Assembly (NCBI RefSeq): GCF_034258515.1 | Contig: NZ_CP139438.1 | Span: 4,340,001 to 4,404,000, forward strand | DNA length: 64,000 nucleotides | Source of the DNA: Pseudarthrobacter oxydans | GTDB taxonomy: Bacteria > Actinomycetota > Actinomycetes > Actinomycetales > Micrococcaceae | Direction of reading: 5' to 3' | In this document: positions 8,437 through 17,065 of the stretch, piece by piece | How the letters are laid out: each line of letters begins with the position of its first letter | Position numbering within the stretch: position 1 is the first letter of the stretch | Program-made: the position numbers and the translations under genes | The notes under the pieces: generated by a model | The model's input: the letters and a program-made list of their open reading frames with translations, nothing else | Database searches by the model: none | Told to the model about the DNA's origin: nothing

Positions 8437-10320
8437 TCAGGTGCGGTGCAGCGAGTCGTACTGCACTGCGTGGCGGACCGGGGCGTTGGGTGCCCCGTAG
8501 CCGTCATAGTTGCCGCGGCGTTCCACCATTTCGAAGAACACGCTGCCAACGGTGGCCGTGTAGAAGTGGAGGAATTCGCCGTCGGCATCGCGGTCGTACA
8601 GGAGGTTGAGGTCCTTGAGGGTGGCCAGGAATCCGGGTTCGAGGTCGAAGCGGGCGTCCAGGTCCTCGTAGTAGTTCGCGGGGATCTGCAGGAATTCCAG
8701 TCCCCGGTCACGGGCGGCTCTGGCGGCGGCCACGAGGTCGTCCACGGCGAAGGCGATGTGTTCCTGGTAAGTCTTGGGCACGGCCTGGGTACCTTGCCCG
8801 GCGGCCTGCTGCACCGGCGCCAGGTTCAGCACCAGCCGCACCGCGCCGTCGGACGTCTGCATGACCTGGGAGCGCACCAGCCCGCTGGGGCTGGGGACTT
8901 CGGCGAACGGCTGCGGCTCCAGTGCCAGGGCGCTGGTGTAGAAGAGGACGGCTTCGTCGAAGTGCTGCCACGGCTGGGCGAGGTTCACATGGTCAATGAC
9001 CGCGTTCCGTGCCACTCGCGGGTGCTCCAGGCCCTCGCCGAATTCATGCGTCCATGCGGCCGTGCCGTCCGGGCTGCCCTGGCACAGGAAGATCTCAGTG
9101 GAGTCCGGGGCGGAAATGCCCTGGAATACTTCCTCGTCCGCCTGGACCTTACGGGCCACCACGGGCGCCTTCAGCTGCTGCGCGCGGGCCGAGGCAATCA
9201 CGGGGGAATCGACGTCGAAACCCAGCGCGGCGATGGACGGCTCGGCGTGTGATGCCGCCTGCTCGTTGATGATCACGCGGGCCTGGCCCATGGTCCACAG
9301 CTGGACGTCCTTGGTGCGGTGCCGGCCCTCGAATTCGAAGCCGAGCTGCCCCAGGAGCTTCTCAAGCTGCACGGTGTCGTCCGCCTTGACCTCGGCGAAG
9401 TTGAAGCCGGCCGGTTCGTTCACCTTGGGCAGGGTGGCCAGTTCCATGGGGTAACGACGGCGGGAGGCAGCACTGCTGCCGCCTGCGGCTTCCGCGGTGC
9501 CTGACAGCCATTTGGCACTCTGTTCCTCCAGCCAGATCAGCGACCGCATGGCGTCCACGGCCGTGCGGTCGACGTCGGACTGGCGGAAGACGTCGTTGAA
9601 GACTTCCAGCGAGACCGGGCCGGCGTAGCCGGCTCGGACCACGTGGCCCATGAACTTGGCGAGCTCGAACTGGCCTTCGCCGGGGAACACGCGGTAGTGG
9701 CGGCTCCAGGACAGGACGTCCATGGAGAGCTTGGGGGCGTCCGCCAGCTGGACAAAGAAGATCTTCTCCGCGTTGATCTTCTCGATGGGCGCGGTGTCCC
9801 AGTCGCGGGAGAGGATGTGGAAGGAGTCAAGGCACGTGCCGAAGTTGGGGTGGTCCACCATCTCCACCAGGCGGTAGGCATGCTCGTAGTCATTGACGTA
9901 CTTGCCCCAGGCCAGGGCCTCGTAGGCGACCCTGATGCCGTGCTCCCCTGCCAGCTCCGCGAGTTCGGAGAGCTGGGAGGCGCGGAGGTCGTCGTCGTCG
10001 ATGGTGGCCGTAGCCACGTTCGAGCAGACGAGGATGGTGTCCATGCCCAGCCGGGACATCAGCCTGAACTTCGCTTCAGCACGCCGAAGGTTGGCCTTCA
10101 GCAGGTCCGGGGTGACGCCGTCGAAATCCCGGAACGGCTGGTAGAGGTCCAGCCCCAGGCCGAGGTCTGCGGCCATCTTCCGCACATCCTCGGGGCTCAG
10201 CGGCGAGGTGATTAGGTCCTGTTCGAAGATCTCGATGCCGTCGAAGCCCGCGATGGCGCAGGCCTGCATCTTTTCCTTCAGCGTGCCGGAGAGGCAGACG
10301 GTGGCAATTCCGGTGCGCAT
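8437..10320 (-). CDS. qsuB: 3-dehydroshikimate dehydratase fused to an HPPD-like domain
   Basis: 627-residue two-domain enzyme. Residues 1-290 form a sugar-isomerase-like TIM barrel (AP endonuclease 2 superfamily) with metal-ligand segments such as LDSFHIL and GEGQFEL. Residues about 300-627 resemble 4-hydroxyphenylpyruvate dioxygenase (VOC fold; AFAVDDLVAAARAARDRG, FFEMVERRGNYDGYG). This fused layout is known for QuiC1/QsuB proteins, in which the N-terminal domain dehydrates 3-dehydroshikimate to protocatechuate. It feeds pcaHG directly downstream. The gene overlaps the stop of qsuD by one base (TGATG). Confidence 0.9.
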   Translation of the reverse strand: MRTGIATVCLSGTLKEKMQACAIAGFDGIEIFEQDLITSPLSPEDVRKMAADLGLGLDLYQPFRDFDGVTPDLLKANLRRAEAKFRLMSRLGMDTILVCSNVATATIDDDDLRASQLSELAELAGEHGIRVAYEALAWGKYVNDYEHAYRLVEMVDHPNFGTCLDSFHILSRDWDTAPIEKINAEKIFFVQLADAPKLSMDVLSWSRHYRVFPGEGQFELAKFMGHVVRAGYAGPVSLEVFNDVFRQSDVDRTAVDAMRSLIWLEEQSAKWLSGTAEAAGGSSAASRRRYPMELATLPKVNEPAGFNFAEVKADDTVQLEKLLGQLGFEFEGRHRTKDVQLWTMGQARVIINEQAASHAEPSIAALGFDVDSPVIASARAQQLKAPVVARKVQADEEVFQGISAPDSTEIFLCQGSPDGTAAWTHEFGEGLEHPRVARNAVIDHVNLAQPWQHFDEAVLFYTSALALEPQPFAEVPSPSGLVRSQVMQTSDGAVRLVLNLAPVQQAAGQGTQAVPKTYQEHIAFAVDDLVAAARAARDRGLEFLQIPANYYEDLDARFDLEPGFLATLKDLNLLYDRDADGEFLHFYTATVGSVFFEMVERRGNYDGYGAPNAPVRHAVQYDSLHRT

Positions 10321-11201
10321 CAGGCAGCCACCTCCTCTGCGGCCACAAGTTCCAGGAAGTGGCTGCGCATGCGGTCCGGGTCCGCTTCGAGGCCGGTAAA
10401 GATGCGGAAGGCGTCGGCGGCCTGGCCCACGGCCATGCGGCCGCCGTCCAGCACGTCGCAGCCCTTGGCGCGGGCGCCGCGGACGAGTTCGGTCTCGATG
10501 GGGCGGTAGACGATGTCCGCCACCCAGTGCCGGGGCTCCAGCAGGTCCAGGTCGAGGGGAACGCCGGGGTGGGCGGCCATGCCCACGGGGGTGCAGTGCA
10601 CCAGGCCGTCGGCCAGGGGCATCAGCCGCGGCAGCTCCGTCGTCGTCCGTGCCGTCACGGTGCTGTCCGGAAAGAAGCCGGCCAGTTCAGCGGCCCGGGC
10701 GGCACCGCGGGCGGCGTCCATGTCCACGAGGTCCAGGTGGCGGACACCGGCGGAGAGCAGGGCGTAGGCGACGGCGGAACCGGCACCGCCGGCACCCAGC
10801 TGCACCACGCGGTCCAGCTTTGCGGCAGGGAGGCCGGAAGCCAGCGCGGCGGCAAAGCCGGAAAAGTCGGTGTTGTGGCCGACGAACCGGCCGTCTTCGA
10901 TCACCACGGTGTTGACGGCGCCCAGCCGGCGGGCGTCCGGAGAAACTTCATCCAGGTGCTGCAGGACCAGCTGCTTGCAGGGGTGGGTGATGTTCAGTCC
11001 ATTGAAGCCGAGGTTCCGGGCGCTCCTGAGGAGCTCTCCCACGGATTCCCCGGAAAGGCCCAGTTCCAGGAGGTCGATGGGCCGGTAAAGGTAGCGCAGT
11101 CCCTGCACATCACCTTCGCGTTCGTGCATGGGCGGGGTGAGTGACGGCATCACGCCGTCGCCGACCAGTCCCACGAGGTAGGACTCAGTTCGATTACTCA
11201 T
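10320..11201 (-). CDS. qsuD: NAD-type quinate/shikimate dehydrogenase
   Basis: 293-residue shikimate dehydrogenase family enzyme. It matches Corynebacterium QsuD from memory: GLNITHPCKQ substrate region, NTVV..GHNTDFSGF catalytic region, and the Rossmann glycine loop GAGGAGSAVAYALL. The end of the second beta strand reads LDLVDMD; an acidic residue there favours NAD over NADP and suggests catabolic rather than biosynthetic use. The start at 11201 (MSNRTESY) fits the family better than the in-frame upstream start at 11255. As first gene of the block it would oxidise shikimate to 3-dehydroshikimate, and quinate to 3-dehydroquinate. Confidence 0.9.
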   Translation of the reverse strand: MSNRTESYLVGLVGDGVMPSLTPPMHEREGDVQGLRYLYRPIDLLELGLSGESVGELLRSARNLGFNGLNITHPCKQLVLQHLDEVSPDARRLGAVNTVVIEDGRFVGHNTDFSGFAAALASGLPAAKLDRVVQLGAGGAGSAVAYALLSAGVRHLDLVDMDAARGAARAAELAGFFPDSTVTARTTTELPRLMPLADGLVHCTPVGMAAHPGVPLDLDLLEPRHWVADIVYRPIETELVRGARAKGCDVLDGGRMAVGQAADAFRIFTGLEADPDRMRSHFLELVAAEEVAA

Positions 11202-11309
11202 CCGTGCAGCTCCTTTGAAACGGCACCGGGCGGCCGGCGTTGCCCTCGGGCACACGCCGCCAGCAGGTGACTGGAATAACGATATAACAAATGTTCACTT
11301 CTCGCACTA

Positions 11310-11328
11310 TTGTTCTAGATACGAACAA
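11310..11328. promoter_or_regulatory. Inverted repeat, candidate IclR operator upstream of qsuD
   Basis: TTGTTC (11310-11315) and GAACAA (11323-11328) form a perfect inverted repeat with a 7-base spacer. It lies about 110 bp upstream of the qsuD start and just beyond the end of the second IclR gene, in a locally AT-rich stretch. It is the best candidate operator for the qsu-pca block. Confidence 0.5.
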
Positions 11329-11373
11329 GCAGGGCCGATTCTGCGGTATTCGTGCCATGGGGCACGCACCGGC

Positions 11374-12201
11374 TCACCGCTGCGGAAGGCGCGCGGCCAG
11401 TTCCGCCGCGGCCTCCTGCAGCAGGGGAACGTGCGCCTCCAGGCCTTCAAGGCTCAGGCGGAAGACAGGAACGGCAGCGGCCAGCGAGGCGAACGCGTGG
11501 CCCTGGGAGTTGAGGAGCGGGACCGCGACGGCGCGCATGCCGGCCTCGTTCTCCTCATCCATCACCGCATACCCCTGGGCCCGGACCTTCTCGATTTCGG
11601 CACGGAAGGCGTCGCGGTCCGTAATGGACTTTTCCGTCAACCGCTCCAGCGGAAGCTCCGCCAACAGCTTTTCCCGCTCGGCATCCTCCGCGAAGGCCAC
11701 CAGGGCCTTGCCGACGGCGGTAGTGGAGAGGGAGCCCAGGTGTCCGGGGTCGCTGGTCACCCTGAACATCTGCGGGCCGTCCACCTTGTTCACCGTCAGG
11801 TGGTGGTGGCCGTCCCGGACACTCAGGATGGTTGCCTCACCCGTCTGCTCGGTCACCCGGCGCAAAACCGGCATGGCCGTTCCTGCGAAGCCGTGGTGGT
11901 TCGAGACCCGCTGGCCCAGCTGGAAGATCCTCAGGCCCAGGTGGTACCGGCGCCCGTCCGGTTCATAATCAACGAACCCGTCCCGCGTCAGCGATCCCAG
12001 CAGGCGGTAAGTGGTGCTGAAGGGCAGGTCCGCACGGCGGGAGATTTCCGCGGCACTCGCGCCGCGGGGCTCGTCTCCCAGGAGGACCAGGAGGCCCAGG
12101 GCCTTGCCCACCATGTCCGTACGGTCCGCCTTGGCCGCCTTGGCGTCCGCTTTGATGTCGACAGCTGCATCGTCGTCAGCTGTGGTTTGATTCACACTCA
12201 T
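11374..12201 (-). CDS. IclR-family transcriptional regulator
   Basis: 275-residue IclR protein, distinct from PcaR in this window. The N-terminal winged helix (about residues 30-90; EISRRADLPFSTTYRLLGSL) follows an Ala/Asp/Lys-rich leader, and the effector domain includes the segment GSLSTTAVGKALVAFAED. I chose the ATG at 12201 (MSVNQTT); longer in-frame starts would enter the promoter region. It is divergent from the MFS transporter at 12434 and lies immediately upstream of qsuD on the same strand. Control of shikimate/quinate uptake and conversion is a reasonable inference. Confidence 0.85.
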   Translation of the reverse strand: MSVNQTTADDDAAVDIKADAKAAKADRTDMVGKALGLLVLLGDEPRGASAAEISRRADLPFSTTYRLLGSLTRDGFVDYEPDGRRYHLGLRIFQLGQRVSNHHGFAGTAMPVLRRVTEQTGEATILSVRDGHHHLTVNKVDGPQMFRVTSDPGHLGSLSTTAVGKALVAFAEDAEREKLLAELPLERLTEKSITDRDAFRAEIEKVRAQGYAVMDEENEAGMRAVAVPLLNSQGHAFASLAAAVPVFRLSLEGLEAHVPLLQEAAAELAARLPQR

Positions 12202-12252
12202 ACCTCGATGTTGCCACATAGTGAGAGCTATTTCTAGATGATGATTATTTTC

Positions 12253-12288
12253 TTGACAAGTGACTCCACTCACAGCCATCATTGCTGT
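12253..12288. promoter_or_regulatory. Divergent regulatory region between the IclR gene and the MFS gene
   Basis: The 232-bp gap 12202-12433 holds a consensus-like TTGACA at 12253-12258 and an inverted repeat ACAGC (12272-12276)/GCTGT (12284-12288) with a 7-base spacer. A second short repeat, GTAGC/GCTAC, flanks about 12298-12319. Binding by the adjacent IclR protein is inferred, not shown. Confidence 0.4.
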
Positions 12289-12433
12289 ATCGCACAAGTA
12301 GCTCCCACCATGTGGCTACTGTTCGGGTTTTCCCAACCGTCCAGCCGTGCCGGGCCAAGCCCCTACCCCAGGCCGCGCCGGCTGCGAGCCCCCTGATCCA
12401 TCCGCGACAAAGTCGTCACATCTAAGGAACTCC

Positions 12434-13753
12434 ATGAGCCAGTTACTTCCGTCCACTGAGCCAGGCATCGCCGCCCCGGCCGGGACGCCGAAGAAGGCAG
12501 CCCTCGCCAGCTTCCTGGGCAGCGCCGTCGAATACTACGACTTCTTCATCTTCGGTTCCGCCGCAGCCCTGATCTTCCCCACGGTCTTCTTCCCCAATGC
12601 TGACGCGAACGCGGCCATCATGTCCTTCGCCACCTTCGGCTTCGCCTACGTGGCGCGGCCGGTTGGCGCCGTCATCCTGGGCCACTTCGGCGACAGGGTG
12701 GGCCGCCGGAAGGTCCTGATGTTCACTCTCCTGCTGATGGGTGCCTCCACCTTCCTGATCGGCTGCCTTCCGGACTTCAACACCGTTGGCTGGTGGGCTC
12801 CGGCCCTGCTGGTCCTGGCCCGGCTTTGCCAGGGCCTCTCCGCCGCCGGCGAGCAGGCAGGCGCCTCCTCCATGACGCTGGAGCACGCCCCGGACAACCG
12901 CCGCTCCTTCTTCACCTCCTGGACCCTCACCGGTACCCAGGGCGGCCAGATCCTCGCTGCCCTCGTCTTCATCCCCGTGCTCGCCCTTCCGGACGAGATC
13001 AAGTACGGCATCGGCTGGCGCATCCCGTTCTGGCTGAGTGCCGTGGTGGTTGTTGTTGCCTTCTTCATCCGCCGCACCCTGCACGAGCCGCCGGCCTTCG
13101 AGGAAGCACAGAAGTCTGCGCAGATCTCCAAGCTCCCTGTCGCCGACCTCCTCAAGGGCCACTGGCGCGACGTCCTCCGCGTCATCTGCTGCGCCTTCAT
13201 CGCCGCCGTCTCCACCGTGTTCGGCACCCTCGCCATCAGCTACGCCAAGACGGTTGCCGGCGTGGACGGCACCACCACTCTGTGGCTCGTCGTCGGCGCC
13301 AACCTGGTGGCACTGGGCACCCAGCCGCTCTTCGGCATGCTCGCTGACAAGATCGGTCGCAAGCCGGTGTTCATCTACGGTGCCGTGGCCAGTGCCGCGC
13401 TGACCCCCGTGTTCCTGCTCAGCCTGGAATCCGGCAGCGTGCCGCTGATGTTCCTGGCAGCCATCGGCTTCTTCTCCTGCGGCTACGCAGCCTCCAACGC
13501 CGTCTGGCCGTCCTTCTACGCCGAGATGTTCAGCACCAAGGTGCGCTTCTCCGGCCTGGCCATCGGCACCCAGCTGGGCTTCCTGATGGCAGGCTTCGCC
13601 CCGGCGATCGTCGCGGCCATGGGCGGCATCAAGCCCGGCGGGTGGGTCCAGATCAGCATCTTTACCGGCATCATCTGCTCCGTCGCGGTCATCTCCGCCC
13701 TCACGGCCAAGGAATCCTTCAGGACCCCCACCAAGCAGCTCGGCCTGAAGTAA
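12434..13753 (+). CDS. MFS metabolite:H+ symporter, shikimate/aromatic acid uptake
   Basis: 439-residue 12-helix MFS transporter of the metabolite:H+ symporter family (ShiA/PcaT/KgtP type). The N-terminal signature SAVEYYDFFIFGSAAALIFP and the loop motif GDRVGRRKVL are typical. The start ATG at 12434 follows AAGGAAC; a longer in-frame start at 12347 lacks such support. It is divergent from an IclR gene and next to qsuD, so shikimate or quinate uptake is the most likely role. A partial paralogue lies at the left edge of the window, on the other side of the pca block. Confidence 0.9.
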   Translation: MSQLLPSTEPGIAAPAGTPKKAALASFLGSAVEYYDFFIFGSAAALIFPTVFFPNADANAAIMSFATFGFAYVARPVGAVILGHFGDRVGRRKVLMFTLLLMGASTFLIGCLPDFNTVGWWAPALLVLARLCQGLSAAGEQAGASSMTLEHAPDNRRSFFTSWTLTGTQGGQILAALVFIPVLALPDEIKYGIGWRIPFWLSAVVVVVAFFIRRTLHEPPAFEEAQKSAQISKLPVADLLKGHWRDVLRVICCAFIAAVSTVFGTLAISYAKTVAGVDGTTTLWLVVGANLVALGTQPLFGMLADKIGRKPVFIYGAVASAALTPVFLLSLESGSVPLMFLAAIGFFSCGYAASNAVWPSFYAEMFSTKVRFSGLAIGTQLGFLMAGFAPAIVAAMGGIKPGGWVQISIFTGIICSVAVISALTAKESFRTPTKQLGLK

Positions 13754-13778
13754 CGCACCAGCCCGGTTTCGGGACCGG

Positions 13779-13810
13779 AAGGCCCGCCATTCCCCGGAAT
13801 GGCGGGCCTT
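13779..13810 (+). terminator. Intrinsic terminator after the MFS gene
   Basis: A perfect 15-bp stem (13779-13793 with 13796-13810) with a 2-base nominal loop is followed by a short T-containing stretch, 25 bp downstream of the MFS stop. It would also face the end of ligC. Confidence 0.75.
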
Positions 13811-13853
13811 TACTGGTTATAAATGGGCTGTTTCGGCAGCAACCTCGCAGCAA

Positions 13854-14939
13854 CTACGGCCGGCCGGTCTCCAGCACCGACGCCAGGTCAAAGCTGACCG
13901 GCTCCTCCAGCTGCGCGTAGGTGCAGGATTCCGGGTCCCGGTCCGGCCGCCAGCGGTTGAACTGGGCCGTGTGGCGGAACCTTTCGCCCTCCATGTGGTC
14001 GTAGCGGACCTCCACCACCAGTTCCGGGCGCAGCGGGACGAAGGACAGGTCCTTGCCCGCGCTCCACCGGCTGCCTTCGGCGTTCCGCGGGGTCCGTTCG
14101 CCTTCCTCCTGCTTCGCCCAAGCCCACGGATGGTCATCGAAGGTGGTCACCAGCGGCTGGAGCTGTTCAAACAGTTCCTGCCGCCGCTTCATGGGGAAGG
14201 CGCCGATCACGCCCACGCTGGCCAGGCCGCCGTCGTCCTTGTATAAGCCCAGCAGCAGGGATCCGATGGCATCCGGCCCGCTCTTGTGCAGCCGGTAACC
14301 GGCCACCACGCAGTCGGCCGTGCGCTCGTGCTTGGTCTTGAACATCACACGCTTGTCCGGCTCATACCTGCCGTCCAGGCGTTTGGCCACCACGCCGTCC
14401 AGCCCGGCACCCTCGAACTGCCGGAACCACTGCTCCGCCGTGTCCTTGTCCGTGGTGGCGGCGGTGAGGTGGACCGGGGCCTTGCTGCCGGCGAGCGCCT
14501 TCTCAAGCGCCGCCCGCCGTTCCGTGAAGGGCCGGCCCGTGTAGTCGTCGTCGCCCAGGGCCAGCAGGTCGAACGCCACGAAGGAGGCCGGCGTCTGCGC
14601 CGCGAGCAGCTTCACCCGGCTGGCGGCGGGGTGGATGCGCTGCTGGAGGGTGTCGAAATCCAGCCGGTCGCCGGAGGAACCGATCAGGATGATCTCGCCG
14701 TCCACCACGCAGCGTGGCGGCAGGTTCTCCTTCAGCGCCTCGACAAGTTCCGGGAAGTAGCGGGTCATTGGTTTTTCGTTGCGGCTGCCGATCTCCAGCT
14801 CATCGCCGTCGCGGAAGATGATGGACCGGAACCCGTCCCACTTGGGTTCATAACTGAGCTCCCCCTCCGGGATGCCGCTGACGGCCTTCGCAAGCATGGG
14901 CGGGACCGGCGGCATCACGGGAAGTTCCATGTGCCCCAT
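13854..14939 (-). CDS. ligC: ATP-dependent DNA ligase (LigC type)
   Basis: 361-residue single-protein ATP-dependent ligase. Motif I is KWDGFR with adenylated Lys33; motif III VAFDLLAL, motif IV DGVVAKRLDG and motif V FKTKH are visible, followed by the C-terminal OB-fold with RPELVVEVRYD. The size and layout match actinobacterial LigC, which acts in stationary-phase or backup repair, rather than the three-domain LigD. Several in-frame ATGs (14939, 14930, 14915) could be the start. It lies downstream of an AEC permease gene without obvious functional link. Confidence 0.88.
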   Translation of the reverse strand: MGHMELPVMPPVPPMLAKAVSGIPEGELSYEPKWDGFRSIIFRDGDELEIGSRNEKPMTRYFPELVEALKENLPPRCVVDGEIILIGSSGDRLDFDTLQQRIHPAASRVKLLAAQTPASFVAFDLLALGDDDYTGRPFTERRAALEKALAGSKAPVHLTAATTDKDTAEQWFRQFEGAGLDGVVAKRLDGRYEPDKRVMFKTKHERTADCVVAGYRLHKSGPDAIGSLLLGLYKDDGGLASVGVIGAFPMKRRQELFEQLQPLVTTFDDHPWAWAKQEEGERTPRNAEGSRWSAGKDLSFVPLRPELVVEVRYDHMEGERFRHTAQFNRWRPDRDPESCTYAQLEEPVSFDLASVLETGRP

Positions 14940-14975
14940 CTTGCCGGGCGGCAGCCGCTTCCGGAAGACCGGCGC

Positions 14976-15899
14976 TCACCCGGCCAGCAGCCACACAATG
15001 AGGATCAGCGCCGGGGCCGCGGCCGCCGTCGACAGCAGGATGGTTTCCCGGGCCACCGCAACGGCCCGCCCGTACTTCGCGGCGAACAGGAACACGTTCT
15101 GGGCCGAAGGCAGCGCCGCCATCAGCACCACGCCCAGGAGCATGTGCTGGTCCAGGTTGAAGAGAAAGCGGCCGACGACGAAGGCCACCACGGGCATCAC
15201 CGCGGACTTCAGCGCGGTGGCAGTGAGGATTTCCGCAGTGTGGCCGCCGCTTTGGAGCATCCGGGTCCCGTGCAGGGACATGCCGAAGGCCAGCAGCACC
15301 ACGGGGACGGCGGCTCCGCCCAGGAGGTCCAGCGGTGCCATCACGGGTTCCGGAAGTTCCACACGGAACGCTGCGAGGACCACCCCCAGCAGGGATGCGA
15401 TGATCATGGGGTTCCGGAAGGGCTGGGTGAGCAGCAGGCGCGGCGAGACCCGGCCGGCCGCGGAAAGGTCCAGCAGGGTGAGGACCAGCGGGGCGAACAG
15501 GAGCAGCTGGACCAGCAGCACCGGCGCCACGGGGGTCGCGTCGCCCAGGGCATACAGCGTGATGGGGATGCCGATGTTGTTCGCGTTGACATAGGAACTG
15601 GCCATTGCGCCCACGGCGGTTTCCGCCAGCGGCCGCCGGAACCACAACCGGCTGGCCAGCACGTACAGCAGTGCGGTGGCGGCTGCCGTGATCAGCGCCA
15701 GCGGCACATAGGCCGAGAACACCACGGTGAGGTCCGATTCCAGCACCACGGTAAACAGCAGGACGGGGTTGGTGATGAAGAAGGCAGTGCGGGTCAGTGC
15801 GGAGACAGTGTGCTCACCGCCCAGGCCGCACCGTGCGGCGATGTACCCCACCGCAATGACGACGCCGATCACCGCCAGGCCGATCAGCACACCGCCCAC
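14976..15899 (-). CDS. AEC-family permease
   Basis: 307-residue integral membrane protein of the auxin efflux carrier family, with about ten hydrophobic helices in two five-helix halves (for example GVLIGLAVIGVVIAVGYIAA and the final ILIVWLLAG). Conserved asparagine-containing stretches such as SYVNANNIGIP and GGAAVPVVLLAFGMSL are typical. The start is a GTG at 15899, eight bases after GGAAGGAA. Bacterial AEC proteins export or import small organic acids such as malate; the substrate here is unknown. Confidence 0.85.
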   Translation of the reverse strand: MGGVLIGLAVIGVVIAVGYIAARCGLGGEHTVSALTRTAFFITNPVLLFTVVLESDLTVVFSAYVPLALITAAATALLYVLASRLWFRRPLAETAVGAMASSYVNANNIGIPITLYALGDATPVAPVLLVQLLLFAPLVLTLLDLSAAGRVSPRLLLTQPFRNPMIIASLLGVVLAAFRVELPEPVMAPLDLLGGAAVPVVLLAFGMSLHGTRMLQSGGHTAEILTATALKSAVMPVVAFVVGRFLFNLDQHMLLGVVLMAALPSAQNVFLFAAKYGRAVAVARETILLSTAAAAPALILIVWLLAG

Positions 15900-16072
15900 A
15901 GGGGTACTTCCTTCCGTTTCCGCGGCCTGCGCGCGAGTCCGGGGCAGCGCAGTACTACAAGTCCAAAGTTATCTGACAAGTGACCGGCCGCCGGACAGGC
16001 GCCGCGCCCCCTGGACACAGGAAGCCCCGCGACCCCTCGACACAACACCTCCCCGGACGGTAGAGGTTAACG

Positions 16073-17065
16073 ATGGTTACTGTCGGCTTCCACGCCTCGC
16101 ACGAACAGATCAGTCCCGGGCAACTGCTTAAAGACGTCCAGCACGCGGAACGGGCAGGATTCGATGCCGCCATGTGCTCGGACCATATCGAGCCGTGGTC
16201 TGCCCGGCAGGGGCATTCCGGGTTTGCCTGGTCCTGGCTGGGGGCCGCGCTGGCCACCACCGGCCTCCGGTTTGGAGTGGTGACGGCGCCTGGCCAGCGC
16301 TACCACCCGGCCATCATTGCCCACGCTTCCGCCACGCTGGCCAGCATGTTCCCGGGCCGGTTCTGGATGGCACCCGGCAGCGGCGAGAACATGAATGAGC
16401 ACATCACCGGCGACGCGTGGCCGCCCAAGGAAACGCGGCAGCGCCGGCTGGAGGAATGCGTTGAGGTGATCCGGCGGCTCCACCGGGGCGAGGACGTAAC
16501 GCACCACGGCCTGGTCACCGTGGAGCAGGCCCGGATCTGGGATGTGCCGGACTCCCCGCCACCCCTGATCGCCCCTGCCATCAGCGTGGACACCGCCCGC
16601 CGCGCCGCCGCTTGGGCGGACGGCCTGGTCACCGTCAACCAGCCGGCAGCCAAGCTCAAGGACATGCTGGCCGCCTACCGGGACAACGGCGGCCTCGGCA
16701 AGGCCGTGCTGCAGGTCCACCTGTCCTGGGCGCCCCGTGAACAGGATGCGGCAGCGATCGCCCTGGACCAGTGGCGGACCAACACCTTCGCCCCGCCTGT
16801 CCCGTGGGACCTCCCCACAGCCGGGCATTTCGACGGCGTCAGCGGGCAGGTGGGCGAGGAACAGGTCCGCAAGGCCGTCAACGTTTCGGCGAGCCTGGGC
16901 CAGCACGCCGAGTGGCTGGCCGGCTACTCCGACCTGGGCTTCGACGAGCTCTACCTGCACTTCGTGGGGCAGGAGCAGGCGCCGTTCATTGATGCGTTCG
17001 GCGCGGAGGTCCTTCCACAGGTGCACGGCTCGCGGCTCCAGGCGCAGGCACAGGCTCCGGCATGA
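16073..17065 (+). CDS. LLM-class flavin-dependent oxidoreductase (non-F420 type)
   Basis: 330-residue luciferase-like monooxygenase fold protein: TVGFHASHEQISPGQLL at the N-terminus, GFDAAMCSDHIEPWSARQG, and PGRFWMAPGSGENMNEHITG. The layout fits the subfamily described as probable non-F420 flavinoid oxidoreductases, often encoded beside GH13 enzymes. The stop overlaps the start of the GH13 gene by 4 bp (ATGA), so both are co-translated. The substrate is unknown. The 174 bp upstream (15900-16072) shows no clear operator. Confidence 0.8.
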   Translation: MVTVGFHASHEQISPGQLLKDVQHAERAGFDAAMCSDHIEPWSARQGHSGFAWSWLGAALATTGLRFGVVTAPGQRYHPAIIAHASATLASMFPGRFWMAPGSGENMNEHITGDAWPPKETRQRRLEECVEVIRRLHRGEDVTHHGLVTVEQARIWDVPDSPPPLIAPAISVDTARRAAAWADGLVTVNQPAAKLKDMLAAYRDNGGLGKAVLQVHLSWAPREQDAAAIALDQWRTNTFAPPVPWDLPTAGHFDGVSGQVGEEQVRKAVNVSASLGQHAEWLAGYSDLGFDELYLHFVGQEQAPFIDAFGAEVLPQVHGSRLQAQAQAPA

